This document shows, piece after piece, positions 50,925 through 59,203 of a stretch of 64,000 bases of DNA; positions within the stretch are counted from its first letter, which is position 1; each line of letters begins with the position of its first letter. The notes under the pieces are model-generated. The model ran no database searches, was not told the DNA's origin, and saw nothing but the letters and a program-made list of their open reading frames with translations. Source of the stretch: Pelomonas sp. Root1444 (GTDB lineage: Bacteria > Pseudomonadota > Gammaproteobacteria > Burkholderiales > Burkholderiaceae_C); contig NZ_LMFP01000003.1 in assembly GCF_001426885.1 (NCBI RefSeq), positions 751,306-815,305 on the forward strand. Direction: 5' to 3'. Both the position numbers and the translations under genes were made by a program.

Positions 50925-52418
50925 TCAGGCCGCCACGCGGCGGCGGCGGTCGACCGACTCGATCTTCAACATCTGGCGGTACTTGGTCACCGTGCGGCGC
51001 GCGATGACCAGGCCCTGCTGGGCCAGCTGCCGGGTGATCTCGGCGTCCGACAGCGGCGCCTCGGGGTTCTCGGACTCGATGATGTCCTTGATGAGGCCGC
51101 GGATGGCCGTGCCCGAGCAGGCGCTGCCGTTGGCGCTGATCATGGCGCGGCTGAAGAAGTACTTCAGCTCCAGCACACCGACCGGCGTGGCGATGTATTT
51201 GTTGTTGGTGACGCGCGAGACGGTGCTTTCGTGGATGCCGCACTCCTCGGCGATCTCCTTCAGGCCCAGCGGCTTCATCGCCATCGCGCCATAGTCCAGG
51301 AAGTTGTGCTGCCGCTTCACGATCGCCTCGGCCACGTCCAGGATGGTGGAGAAACGCTGCTCCACGTTGCGCAGCGTCCAGCGCGCCTCCTGCAGATGCA
51401 CGCCCAGCTCCGAGTTCGCGGCCGTCCGGTGGCGCTGGTACAGCTTGGCATAGACCTGGTTGAGCCTGACCTTGGGGACGATGGCCGGGTTGAGCTGAAC
51501 CGTCCATTTGCCGCGCACCTTCTTGACGATGACGTCAGGCACGACATAAGGCACCTGCGACGACCCATAGCGCCAGCCCGGCCGAGGGTCCAGCCGGCGG
51601 ATGCGTTCGCAAACCGCCTCGATGCGCGCCGGGCTTTCGCCCAGCTGCCGGGCGAGCCCCGCCACGTCGCGGGCGGCGAGTGCCGGCAGGTGGTCGCTGA
51701 TGATGCTTTGCGCCAGGCCTCGCATGTCGGGGCAGGTGATGGCCGGCAATTGCAGCAGCAGGCATTCGCCCACGTCGCGCGCGGCCACGCCGGCAGGGTC
51801 CAGCGACTGCACCCGCTTCAGCGCGATCTGCATCTCCTGCAGGTCGGGCTCGGGGTCGAGTTCGGCCACCTCCGCCAGCTCCTGCAGCGGCGTGCGCAGG
51901 TAGCCGTCGTCGTCCAGAGATTCGACGATCAGGTGCGCCAGCGCCAGGTCGCGGTCCGACAACGGCAACACGTTCAGCTGTCCGTGCAGGTGGGAGGTCA
52001 GCGAGGTCTCGACGGCCATCATGTCCAGCGCGCTGAGCTCGCCGTCCTCGGCGCGCTTGAGGCCGGTGCTGCCGTCCGCCGTCCAGAGGTCGCGGTCGCT
52101 CTCGCCGTCGCCCTGGTCAGGCGGCCCGGCAACATCGTCGGCAGGCACCTGGAGCTCCGCCGCGCCGTCTGCGGTCACGGCCTCCAGATGAGATGACGCA
52201 ACCGCGCCATCGTTCAATGGCGCCGAGGGCTCGGCGCCATCCGCGCCGTCATGGGACTCGATGTCGTCGACTTCGAGAAAGGGGTTCTTGCCAAGCGTGT
52301 CGCGCAGCATCGCGGCAAAGTCCAGCGACGACATTTGCAGCAGCCGCACGGCGTGCTGCAGTCGGGGCGAGAGCGTCTGCGTTTGTCGATGCTCTGTGCG
52401 CAGATCCAGGGAATTCAC
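50925..52418 (-). CDS. rpoN: RNA polymerase sigma-54 factor (RpoN), copy in a stress island
   Basis: The 497-residue protein has all RpoN regions: region I (RTEHRQTQTLSPRLQHAVRLLQMSSLDF), an acidic region II (about 50-130), the core-binding domain, the helix-turn-helix (LGLKEIAEECGIHESTVSRVTNNKY) and the RpoN box ARRTVTKYRQML near the C-terminus. It binds -24/-12 promoters and needs an AAA enhancer-binding activator. The start is GTG 52418 with GGAGGAAG in front. The neighbours are not those of the housekeeping rpoN locus (lptB, hpf, ptsN), so this is probably a second copy. A -24/-12 element lies upstream, which suggests autoregulation. Confidence 0.93.
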   Translation of the reverse strand: MNSLDLRTEHRQTQTLSPRLQHAVRLLQMSSLDFAAMLRDTLGKNPFLEVDDIESHDGADGAEPSAPLNDGAVASSHLEAVTADGAAELQVPADDVAGPPDQGDGESDRDLWTADGSTGLKRAEDGELSALDMMAVETSLTSHLHGQLNVLPLSDRDLALAHLIVESLDDDGYLRTPLQELAEVAELDPEPDLQEMQIALKRVQSLDPAGVAARDVGECLLLQLPAITCPDMRGLAQSIISDHLPALAARDVAGLARQLGESPARIEAVCERIRRLDPRPGWRYGSSQVPYVVPDVIVKKVRGKWTVQLNPAIVPKVRLNQVYAKLYQRHRTAANSELGVHLQEARWTLRNVEQRFSTILDVAEAIVKRQHNFLDYGAMAMKPLGLKEIAEECGIHESTVSRVTNNKYIATPVGVLELKYFFSRAMISANGSACSGTAIRGLIKDIIESENPEAPLSDAEITRQLAQQGLVIARRTVTKYRQMLKIESVDRRRRVAA

Positions 52419-52483
52419 GGGGTACTTCCTCCATGGGTAGTCTGGCGTGCCGCCCTGCCGGGCGCGGCACCATGCCGCACTGA

Positions 52484-52499
52484 CGCAACCTTCGTGCCG
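52484..52499 (-). promoter_or_regulatory. Sigma-54-type promoter of rpoN itself
   Basis: Minus-strand CGGCACGAAGGTTGCG, GG-N10-GC with a perfect CACG -24 box. The predicted start (about 52473) gives a 55-nt leader carrying GGAGGAAG before GTG 52418. Confidence 0.68.
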
Positions 52500-52702
52500 G
52501 CTGCGGCCACTTGTCGGAGCCCGAACCACAAACCGGCTGACGCCTGGGCAAACCGAAATGCTTGCCGCTCACACCCGCCGCATCCCAGACCGCGAGAGCT
52601 GCAAGTTTTACGAGATGGCCCACCAGGGACTGTGAGTTTCGGTAAACCCTGCCGGCTGGCGGTGTCGCGACTGGTGCCGTGGGCCGGCTCGGTTCACGGA
52701 CC

Positions 52703-52718
52703 TGGCACACCGCTTGCC
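52703..52718 (+). promoter_or_regulatory. Sigma-54-type promoter of the BON-AI-2E permease operon
   Basis: TGGCACACCGCTTGCC, GG-N10-GC; only two positions differ from TGGCACG-N4-TTGCW. Predicted start about 52729; AAGGAG lies before ATG 52761. Confidence 0.75.
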
Positions 52719-52760
52719 CTGGGCGCTTCGCGAGCCCGTTGCCTCGCGAAGGAGAACCCC

Positions 52761-53081
52761 ATGAAGAAGATCCTCATCGCCTCGATGGTCACCCTCGCCG
52801 CCCTGGCCACCGGCGGCTGCGCCGTCAGCAGCGGCCAAAGTACGGTCGGCCAGTATGTCGACGATGCCACCATCGCCACGCGCGTGAAGGCCCGTTTCGC
52901 GGAAGACACCCAGGTCAGCGCGATGCGCATCCAGGTGGAAGCGCTGAAGGGCACCGTGCAGCTGGCAGGCTTTGCCACCTCGCAAGCCGAGAAGGACCGC
53001 GCCGGCCAGCTGGCGCGCGCCACGCCTGACGTGAAGGAAGTGCGCAACAACATCATCGTGCGTCCCGCCACCAACAACTGA
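52761..53081 (+). CDS. BON-domain lipoprotein
   Basis: The 106-residue protein has a lipobox (LATGGCAVS) and one BON domain: VDDATIATRVKARFAED, then VEALKGTVQLAGFATSQAEKDRAGQLARATPDVKEVRNNIIV. It resembles OsmY/DolP-type periplasmic proteins that bind phospholipids and protect the outer membrane. It shares an operon with the AI-2E permease (TGATG overlap). Confidence 0.92.
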   Translation: MKKILIASMVTLAALATGGCAVSSGQSTVGQYVDDATIATRVKARFAEDTQVSAMRIQVEALKGTVQLAGFATSQAEKDRAGQLARATPDVKEVRNNIIVRPATNN

Positions 53082-54232
53082 TGAACTCGCCCGCCGCTCC
53101 GGCCGCCCCTCCGCGCCGCGGCTGGGCGCTGCGTGGCGTCTTCTTTCTCGCCCTCGTCTTCGCGGTGCGAGAGGCGCGGCCGTTGCTGGCGCCGGTGCTG
53201 ATCGCCGTGCTGTTGACGCTCGCGCTGTCACCTGCCGTGCGCGCCCTGCGCCGGCACGGCGTGCCGGAGGTGCTGGGCGCGCTGCTGATCGTCATCGCGC
53301 TGATGGCCAGCACGGTGCCGCTGGCCATGACGCTGGCGCGCCCCGCCGCCGCCTGGTGGGAGACCGCGCCGACGACGGTGGCGCAGCTGCTGGAGCAGCT
53401 CGACAAGGTGCGCTCGGCCATCCCAGGGCTGCACCCGCCGCCACCGCCACGGCCCGGCCGCGCCGCCCAGGCCGCGACGCCGGACCCGCTGAAGGAGCGG
53501 CTCGCCAGCGAGGGCGTGGCCCTGACCGGCCTGGTGCTGACGCGCAGCCTGTCCTTTGCCGTGTCGTTCACGGCGACCGTCATCCTGCTGTACTTCCTGC
53601 TCGCCTCGGAGCATTGGGTGGTGTCGCGCATCGTCGAGGCCGTGCCGCGGCAGCGCACACGCGCGCTGGTGCTGGGCGGCGTGCGCACGGCGCAGCGCGA
53701 GATCGGCCACTGGCTGGCCGTGGTGGGCATCGTCAATTGCACGGTCGGCGTCATCATGGGGCTGGTGCTGTGGATGATGGGCCTGCCCAACCCGACGCTG
53801 TGGGGTGCCGTCACGGCCGTGTTCTGCTTCGTGCCCTACATCGGGCCGATGGCGGTGATGGCGCTGCTGCTGCTGGCCGGCATCAGCAGCTTCGACAGCG
53901 GCGCGCAGGTGCTGGGGCCCATGCTGGCCTTCGTCCTGCTCCATGCCATCGAGAGCAACATCGTCAGCCCGCTCATCGTCGGCCGCCGGCTGTCGCTCAG
54001 CCCGGTGTCGGTGTTCCTGTCGGTGATGTTCTGGGGCTGGCTGTGGGGCATCGCCGGCGCGTTGATCGCGGTGCCGCTGCTGATCGCGCTGCGCAGCGTC
54101 TGCCGGCGCACCCATGGCCTGCGCCTGCTGCGCTGCTTCCTGGAGGGCGACCGGCGCGAGGCGGCGCCTTCGTTGCGCTCGCTGCTGCGCCGGCCGCCGG
54201 CCAAGCCTCGGCAGAACCGCTACTCCACTTAA
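53081..54232 (+). CDS. AI-2E-family transporter
   Basis: The 383-residue protein has about eight membrane segments and the family signatures VLIAVLLTLALSPAV, GVIMGLVLWMMGLPNPTLWGAVTAVFCFVPYIGPM, and HAIESNIVSPLIVGRRLSLSPVSVFLSVMFWGWLWGIAGALIAVPLL. The family exports autoinducer-2 or works as a Na+/H+ antiporter; the function here is unknown. Coupled to the BON gene. Confidence 0.9.
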   Translation: MNSPAAPAAPPRRGWALRGVFFLALVFAVREARPLLAPVLIAVLLTLALSPAVRALRRHGVPEVLGALLIVIALMASTVPLAMTLARPAAAWWETAPTTVAQLLEQLDKVRSAIPGLHPPPPPRPGRAAQAATPDPLKERLASEGVALTGLVLTRSLSFAVSFTATVILLYFLLASEHWVVSRIVEAVPRQRTRALVLGGVRTAQREIGHWLAVVGIVNCTVGVIMGLVLWMMGLPNPTLWGAVTAVFCFVPYIGPMAVMALLLLAGISSFDSGAQVLGPMLAFVLLHAIESNIVSPLIVGRRLSLSPVSVFLSVMFWGWLWGIAGALIAVPLLIALRSVCRRTHGLRLLRCFLEGDRREAAPSLRSLLRRPPAKPRQNRYST

Positions 54233-54247
54233 GGAACGTCGTTTGCT
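54232..54247 (+). promoter_or_regulatory. Candidate sigma-54-type promoter of the membrane histidine kinase
   Basis: AGGAACGTCGTTTGCT, GG-N10-GC with TTGCT. It begins at the stop codon of the AI-2E gene. Predicted start about 54258. Confidence 0.5.
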
Positions 54248-54343
54248 TCTGGCGCGCGTATGCCGCACATGCCCCTTCGCGAGACTCTTGCACCGTTATC
54301 GTTGCACCTGGCCCCGCCCAGCGTGCGCCTGCCCCTTCTCGCC

Positions 54344-56599
54344 ATGCCCGTCACCATCCGTTCCCGCCTCATCCTGCTGATGCTGGCCGTGCTGCTGCCC
54401 GGCATGCTGGGTGTCGGCTGGCTGATCGGCAGCACCTACGAGGCCGAGCGCGAGGCGCACGAGCGCTACCTGCGCGACACGGCGCGCGCGCTGTCCATGC
54501 TGGTGGACGGCGAGCTGGCGCGCCGCGCCACCATCGCCCACGTGCTGTCGCAATCGCCCGAACTGGACGGCCCGGTGCCGCCGGACGCCGAACGGCGCCT
54601 GTCCTTCGAGCGCCAGGCGCGGCGCGCGATGCAAGGCCTGGGCGGCTGGGTTGAGCTGCGCGCGCCGGGCCGCGTGCTGATCAGCACGCGCCGGCCCGAA
54701 GGCGCCAGCGGCGAAGCCCCCGGGCCCGCCGCGCTGAGCCCGGTGGCCACGATGCAGCCACTGACGACGCTGGCCGGCGCGCGCGGCGCGGCGCCCGAGA
54801 TGTACGCGGCCTGGGTGACGCCGGTGCTGCGCGACGGCCAGCTGATCTACAACCTGGTCGTGACGGTCCGGCCTGCCGAGCTGCAACGCATCGTGCAAGC
54901 CCAGGGCAACCCGGGCTGGATCGGCACGGTGATGGACAACACCGGCCGCATCGTGGCGCGCCAGCCAGGCGGCGATGCCTTCGTCGGCCGCATGGTGCGC
55001 GACGACCTGCTCGCGCGGATGCGCGGCTCGAGCGAAGGCGCCTTCGAATCCGTCTCGCTGGACGGCATGCCGGCGGCCGGCTACTTCAGCACCTCGCCGC
55101 TGGGCTGGAGCTACGTCAGCGCGATGCCGCGCGAGCAGTTCGACGGCCACCTCCCGCGGGAGGTGCTGCGCATCGGCATCGGCACGCTGGTGCTGCTGTC
55201 GCTGGCGGTGGCCGGCGCGCTGTGGGTGTCGCGCCGCATCGAGCGGCCCATCCGCGCGCTGCGCACGGCCGCCGAGGACCTGCAGGCCGGCCGGCCGGTG
55301 CAGGCCCGCCCTTCCGGCATGGTGGAGTGCGACGACGTGGCGAGCGCGCTGGCGACGGCCGGCCGCTCGATGGCGCAGGCCCGCACCGAGCTGGAACACA
55401 GCGTCGCCCAGGCCGTGGAGCGCACGCGCATCGTCGAGCAGCGCGGCGCGCAGAGCCAGCGCGTGGCAGCGCTGGGGCGGCTGACCGGCGGTGTCGCGCA
55501 CGAGTTCAACAACCTGCTGGGCATCATCAGCAACAGCATGCACCTGATGCAGCGCCACCCCGCCGCCGCCGAGTTGCAGGGGCCGCTGGGTGCCACGCAG
55601 CGCGCCGTCGACAAGGGCAGCCAGCTGACCCAGCACCTGCTGCGCTTCTCGGGCAAGCGGCCGGTGCGCATCCAGACGCTGTCGTTCGCCCGCTACCTGC
55701 CCGAGGTGCAGGACCTGATGCGCAGCGTGCTCGGACGGCGCATCGAGATCAAGGTGCAGGTGGCGCCCGACGTGCGGCCGGTACGGCTGGACGCCAGCGA
55801 GCTGGACCTCGCCCTCGTCAACCTCGCTCTGAACGCGCATGACGCCATGCCCAACGGCGGCGAGCTGACGCTGCGCGCCGCCAACGCCACCGAGGAGGAC
55901 AAGGAAGGCCTGCCCAACCTGGCGCCGGGTGACTATGTGGTGCTGACCGTCGGCGACGACGGCGTCGGCCTGGACTCGACCATCGTCGAGCACGCCTTCG
56001 AGCCCTTCTTCACGACCAAGTCGGTCGGCCAGGGCAGCGGCCTGGGGCTGAGCCAGGTGCATGGCTTTGCCACGCAGGCCGGCGGTGCGGCCCGGCTGGC
56101 GAGCACGCGGGGCGTGGGCACCACGGTGTCGCTGCTGCTGCCGGTGGCGCGCGAGGACGAGGACCGCGTCGCGGCCCCCTTCGCCGACGCCGCGCCGCAG
56201 AGCATCGCCGGCGCGACCGTGCTGCTGGTGGAGGACGACGAGAGCCTGGGCGACGTGACCGCGGCCCTGTTGATGGCGCATGGCGCCAAGGTGCTGCGCG
56301 CCGGCCATGTGGAGGCCGCGCAGCGCCTGCTCGTCGGCGGTGCGCCCCCCGACGTCGTGCTCAGCGACATCGTCATGCCCGGCGGCCAGGACGGCGTGGC
56401 GCTGGCGCGCTGGCTGCGCGAGCAGCGGCCCGCGCTGCCTGTCGTCCTCATCACCGGTTTCAGCAACACCGCCATGGCCGAGGGCGAGTTCACGGTGCTG
56501 CGCAAGCCCTGCCCGCCGACGGAACTGCTGGCCGCGCTGCAGGCCGCCGTCGCCCGCGCCCGCCGGGCGGGACCCGCGCCGGCCATCCCCAAGCCGTAA
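54344..56599 (+). CDS. Membrane hybrid histidine kinase with C-terminal receiver
   Basis: The 751-residue protein has TM1 (ILLMLAVLLPGMLGVGWLIG), a periplasmic dCache-like sensor (about 35-285), TM2 (LVLLSLAVAGALWVS), a HAMP-like linker, HisKA with RLTGGVAHEFNNLLGIISNSM, HATPase_c with NLALNAHDAMPNGG and GSGLGLSQVHGF, and a receiver with VLLVEDDESL and acceptor Asp in VVLSDIVMPGG. The VAHEFNNLL type of His box is typical of kinases that pair with NtrC-class or PAS regulators. ATG 54344 puts TM1 at the N-terminus; 54260 is an alternative start, 14 nt after the -12 element. Confidence 0.9.
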   Translation: MPVTIRSRLILLMLAVLLPGMLGVGWLIGSTYEAEREAHERYLRDTARALSMLVDGELARRATIAHVLSQSPELDGPVPPDAERRLSFERQARRAMQGLGGWVELRAPGRVLISTRRPEGASGEAPGPAALSPVATMQPLTTLAGARGAAPEMYAAWVTPVLRDGQLIYNLVVTVRPAELQRIVQAQGNPGWIGTVMDNTGRIVARQPGGDAFVGRMVRDDLLARMRGSSEGAFESVSLDGMPAAGYFSTSPLGWSYVSAMPREQFDGHLPREVLRIGIGTLVLLSLAVAGALWVSRRIERPIRALRTAAEDLQAGRPVQARPSGMVECDDVASALATAGRSMAQARTELEHSVAQAVERTRIVEQRGAQSQRVAALGRLTGGVAHEFNNLLGIISNSMHLMQRHPAAAELQGPLGATQRAVDKGSQLTQHLLRFSGKRPVRIQTLSFARYLPEVQDLMRSVLGRRIEIKVQVAPDVRPVRLDASELDLALVNLALNAHDAMPNGGELTLRAANATEEDKEGLPNLAPGDYVVLTVGDDGVGLDSTIVEHAFEPFFTTKSVGQGSGLGLSQVHGFATQAGGAARLASTRGVGTTVSLLLPVAREDEDRVAAPFADAAPQSIAGATVLLVEDDESLGDVTAALLMAHGAKVLRAGHVEAAQRLLVGGAPPDVVLSDIVMPGGQDGVALARWLREQRPALPVVLITGFSNTAMAEGEFTVLRKPCPPTELLAALQAAVARARRAGPAPAIPKP

Positions 56600-56651
56600 A
56601 GCCTGCGGCAAGTTGCTGCAAGGCCGCCGCCTATGGTGGCGCATCGGGAGC

Positions 56652-56667
56652 GGGCACGCCGCCTGCC
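56652..56667 (+). promoter_or_regulatory. Sigma-54-type promoter of the DUF2383 gene
   Basis: GGGCACGCCGCCTGCC, GG-N10-GC with a perfect CACG box. Predicted start about 56678; GAAAGGA lies before ATG 56742. Confidence 0.68.
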
Positions 56668-56741
56668 AGTACATCGGCCTCCCTGCTGGTGGCGGCCCGG
56701 CCGCTGCACAGCGTCTTCCACGACCTTCCGAAAGGACTGCC

Positions 56742-57197
56742 ATGAGCAACGACGACATCATCGACACCCTCAACGACCTCATCGAAACCTCGAAGGACGG
56801 CGAGTACGGCTTCCGCACGTCGGCCGAGTACCTGAAGGACGCGGCGTTGAAGCAGACCTTCGTCACCCGCGCCGAAGAATGCCGCCAGGCCGCAGCCGAA
56901 CTGCAGTCCCTGGTGGTGCGCTTCGGCGGCAAGGCCGAGGACAGCGGCTCGGCCGCCGGCGCGCTGCACCGCGGCTGGGTGGCCGTGAAGGGCACCCTGG
57001 CCGGCTACACCGACAAGGCCATCCTCGAAGAGACCGAGCGCGGCGAAGACACCGCACTGGTGTCCTACCGCAAGGCGCTGGACGAGGCCCTGCCGCCCGA
57101 TGTGCGCGCCATCGTCGAGCGCCAGTACGAGGGCGTGAAGCGCAACCACCTGCAGGTGCGCACGCTGCGCGACCAGGCCCGCGCTGCGGCGACCTGA
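56742..57197 (+). CDS. DUF2383 (PA2169-family) four-helix-bundle protein
   Basis: The 151-residue protein is a ferritin-like four-helix bundle: DDIIDTLNDLIETSKDGEYGFRTSAEYL, RAEECRQAAAELQSLVVRFGG, LHRGWVAVKGTLAGYTDKAILEETERGEDTAL and VERQYEGVKRNHLQVRTLRDQ. Members are stress-induced, of unknown function, and lack clear metal ligands. Confidence 0.92.
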   Translation: MSNDDIIDTLNDLIETSKDGEYGFRTSAEYLKDAALKQTFVTRAEECRQAAAELQSLVVRFGGKAEDSGSAAGALHRGWVAVKGTLAGYTDKAILEETERGEDTALVSYRKALDEALPPDVRAIVERQYEGVKRNHLQVRTLRDQARAAAT

Positions 57198-57214
57198 CGC
57201 CCGTCTTGGTCTGA

Positions 57215-57667
57215 CTAATCCCGACCCGGCCGCCGCTCGGCCGGGTCGGCTTCACCGGGCAGATCTTCGGCCGTCTTGCCGCCGTCCTCCTCGTCCTCCT
57301 CGTCCTCTTCGTCGTCCTCATCGCCAACCGTGGCGTTGAGGTTCACCGCCGCCTCGGCGGCACCGGCGTCGTCGGCGTCGAGCTCCACCTCGCCCGGCGT
57401 GAAGATGCGGTCCACGCCGATGTCGGCGCCGTCGCGCACGCCGGCGTCGTCGCCTTCGGCGGCGGCTGTGGTCTCGCCCAGCGGCAGCGGCGATGGCTGG
57501 TCGCCGCGCAAGGCCACGTCGACCGGCATGCCGGGGTCCGCGTCGTCCTCCAGGCCGACGACGTCGCTGCCACTGTCCGAGTTGTCGCCGGGGCCCAGGC
57601 TGGCCGCGTCACGGCCGGGGGCGGGCGTCGGCGCGGTGTCGATGCCGAGCAGGCTGCTGCGTGCCAT
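57215..57667 (-). CDS. Acidic protein of unknown function
   Basis: The 150-residue protein is strongly acidic and predicted disordered. It starts MARSSLLGIDTAP-x-PAPGRDAASLGPGDNSDSGSD. An Asp/Glu run (GDEDDEEDEEDEEDGG, about residues 114-129) lies near the C-terminus. No signal peptide, Cys or catalytic motif. The N-terminal pattern recurs in short hypothetical proteins of this order as I recall; function unknown. Confidence 0.7.
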   Translation of the reverse strand: MARSSLLGIDTAPTPAPGRDAASLGPGDNSDSGSDVVGLEDDADPGMPVDVALRGDQPSPLPLGETTAAAEGDDAGVRDGADIGVDRIFTPGEVELDADDAGAAEAAVNLNATVGDEDDEEDEEDEEDGGKTAEDLPGEADPAERRPGRD

Positions 57668-57712
57668 GGTGGTTCTTCCTCAGGGCGCGGGGACGGTCCC
57701 GCGCAGGCACGC

Positions 57713-57728
57713 GGCAAGGCATGTGCCT
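57713..57728 (-). promoter_or_regulatory. Sigma-54-type promoter of the acidic-protein gene
   Basis: Minus-strand AGGCACATGCCTTGCC, GG-N10-GC. Predicted start about 35 nt before ATG 57667. It lies just after the stop of the DUF421 gene. Confidence 0.62.
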
Positions 57729-57737
57729 TGGGGTGCT

Positions 57738-58274
57738 TCAACCCAGCGGCACGCTCTTACGTTGGGCGTCGTCGCCTTCGTCCTCGCGCTTGTCGGCGCG
57801 GATGACGCTGATGCCGCCGTCGGGCTCCATGCGCGCCATCTTCACGTCGGCCAGCTTGTCGATGCCGTGAGCCCGCAGCGCGGCCATCAGCTCCGGGATG
57901 GTGACGAGCTGGCGGCGCAGGTTGTGGCCGATCAGGTGGCCGTGGCGGACCAGCACCACCGGCGGCGGCTCGACGAAGCGGCGCACCCAGTTGTAGCGGT
58001 AGCCGGCCCAGTCCATCGCCCAGTTCCAGCCCACCAGCGTGGCGACCAGCACGACGCCCTCGGCCACCGTCGTGTAGCTGCCCGCCATCGCGTTCTGCGA
58101 GGCGTCGGCGATGAGCACCAGCAGCAGGATGTCGGCCACGCCGACGGAGCCGGTGTCGCGCCGCAGCACGAAGCGCAGCAGCAGGAAAAGGAACCAGTAC
58201 ATCGCGCTGCCGCGCACGACCAGCTCCAACGGCGAGACGTCGAAGCGCAGCAGCGCTGCGAGATCCAGGGTCAC
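57738..58274 (-). CDS. DUF421 (YetF-type) membrane protein
   Basis: The 178-residue protein has about three membrane segments and the DUF421 soluble domain: VVRGSAMYWFLFLLLRFVLRRD, SVGVADILLLVLIADASQNAMAG, then PPVVLVRHGHLIGHNLRRQLVTIPELMAALRAHGIDKLADVKMARMEPDGGISVI. YetF proteins are linked to envelope or redox stress; function unknown. The start is GTG 58274, overlapping the lipocalin stop by 4 bp. Confidence 0.88.
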   Translation of the reverse strand: MTLDLAALLRFDVSPLELVVRGSAMYWFLFLLLRFVLRRDTGSVGVADILLLVLIADASQNAMAGSYTTVAEGVVLVATLVGWNWAMDWAGYRYNWVRRFVEPPPVVLVRHGHLIGHNLRRQLVTIPELMAALRAHGIDKLADVKMARMEPDGGISVIRADKREDEGDDAQRKSVPLG

Positions 58275-59203
58275 GGCGCCTCGCTGAAGCGCAACCGCCC
58301 GACATCGAAGCCCTGGTCGCGCGCGATCTGCAGCACCGCCTGGCGGCGCTCGGGGGCGAGCTGCGGCTGGCGGGCCAGCACCCACAGCGAATCTCGCTCG
58401 GCGCTGCCGATCACCGCCTCGTCGTAGCCGGCATCCACATGCAGCACGCCGTGCTCCGTCCAGGCCCAGGGCAGGCACTGCAGCGGCGCCGGCCAGGCGC
58501 TGACCTTGAGCCGCGCACCCTGGCTGCCCGGCACCGCCTGCACCAGCGACTGCCGGCCATGCGTGCCGTGGCCATCGATACGGCGCTGCAGCAGGTCGAA
58601 CTGGCCGTCCTCCCGTGCCAGCAGGCCCAGCTCGGGCGGCTGGTGCGGCTCGTCCTCCAGTGCCGCAGGCAGCTCGCCGACCAGGAACCAGCGGCCGGCC
58701 AGGCGGTCCAGGTCGACCACGGGGACGGTCGCCAGCGGCTCGGCGGGCGGCTGGTCGCGCTTGGCGCGCAGCAGGCTTTCCAGCAGCGGCAGGCCCAGCG
58801 TGATGACGGTACTGGCCGTCACCGGGCTGATGCGATGGCGCCAGCGCGCCGGCAGCATCGGCCAGGCCAGGCCGAGCAGGCTCACCCAGGGCACGCCGGC
58901 GCCGGCCGGGCGCGGTGGCGCGGCGGCCGCAGCCGTCGCGGCACCGGCTGCCGCGGTGCGCGTGGGCCGCCACAGCAGCAGCGTCGCCACGCCGGCGGCA
59001 ATCAGCGCGGGCTTGATGAGGCGGCGCGGTTTCTTGAGCTTCTCGCCGAGCTGTTCGCTGAAAGCGGCCACGCCGCGGCGCAGGCCTTCCTCGCGCGCGA
59101 TCAGGCGCTGCTCGACCCGCAGGATGCGGGCGTCGATGTCGTCCGGGCCCTCAGCGGGGGACAGGCTGGCCGGCAGCGGAGGCAGCGGGGCTGTCATCGG
59201 CAT
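58271..59203 (-). CDS. Lipocalin (Blc type) fused to an N-terminal membrane domain
   Basis: The 310-residue protein has an N-terminal helical region (about 25-60), a hydrophobic segment (about 63-85), an Ala-rich linker and a second hydrophobic part. A lipocalin domain follows from about residue 160: VDLDRLAGRWFLVGELPA (G-x-W box), then DAGYDEAVIGSAERDSLWVLARQPQLAPERRQAVLQIARDQGFDVGRLRF at the end. Ordinary Blc is a lipoprotein of about 175 residues; here the anchor is a membrane segment. ATG 59203 or 59197. It overlaps the upstream Holin-X gene by 53 bp and DUF421 by 4 bp. Confidence 0.85.
   Translation of the reverse strand: MPMTAPLPPLPASLSPAEGPDDIDARILRVEQRLIAREEGLRRGVAAFSEQLGEKLKKPRRLIKPALIAAGVATLLLWRPTRTAAAGAATAAAAAPPRPAGAGVPWVSLLGLAWPMLPARWRHRISPVTASTVITLGLPLLESLLRAKRDQPPAEPLATVPVVDLDRLAGRWFLVGELPAALEDEPHQPPELGLLAREDGQFDLLQRRIDGHGTHGRQSLVQAVPGSQGARLKVSAWPAPLQCLPWAWTEHGVLHVDAGYDEAVIGSAERDSLWVLARQPQLAPERRQAVLQIARDQGFDVGRLRFSEAP

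Larger units (their letters stand above)
52419..52760. other. Intergenic region between rpoN and the BON gene
   Basis: 342 bp between divergent genes. It contains the -24/-12 elements for rpoN (52484-52499) and the BON gene (52703-52718), and the ribosome-binding sites of both genes. I find no RNA gene or further coding frame. The 200 bp between the elements could hold activator sites. Confidence 0.5.

Noticed and set aside
48764..51007. A plus-strand frame of about 750 codons across the PQQ dehydrogenase end and the low-complexity gene
   Set aside because: It is out of frame with both real genes and gives Arg/Pro- and Ala/Thr-rich sequence. The Gly/Gln frame has a ribosome-binding site, a WR domain shared with another protein and a terminator.
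54296..56995. A minus-strand open frame of about 900 codons opposite the histidine kinase
   Set aside because: The translation is Arg/His/Gln-rich without any motif, while the plus strand encodes a complete kinase.
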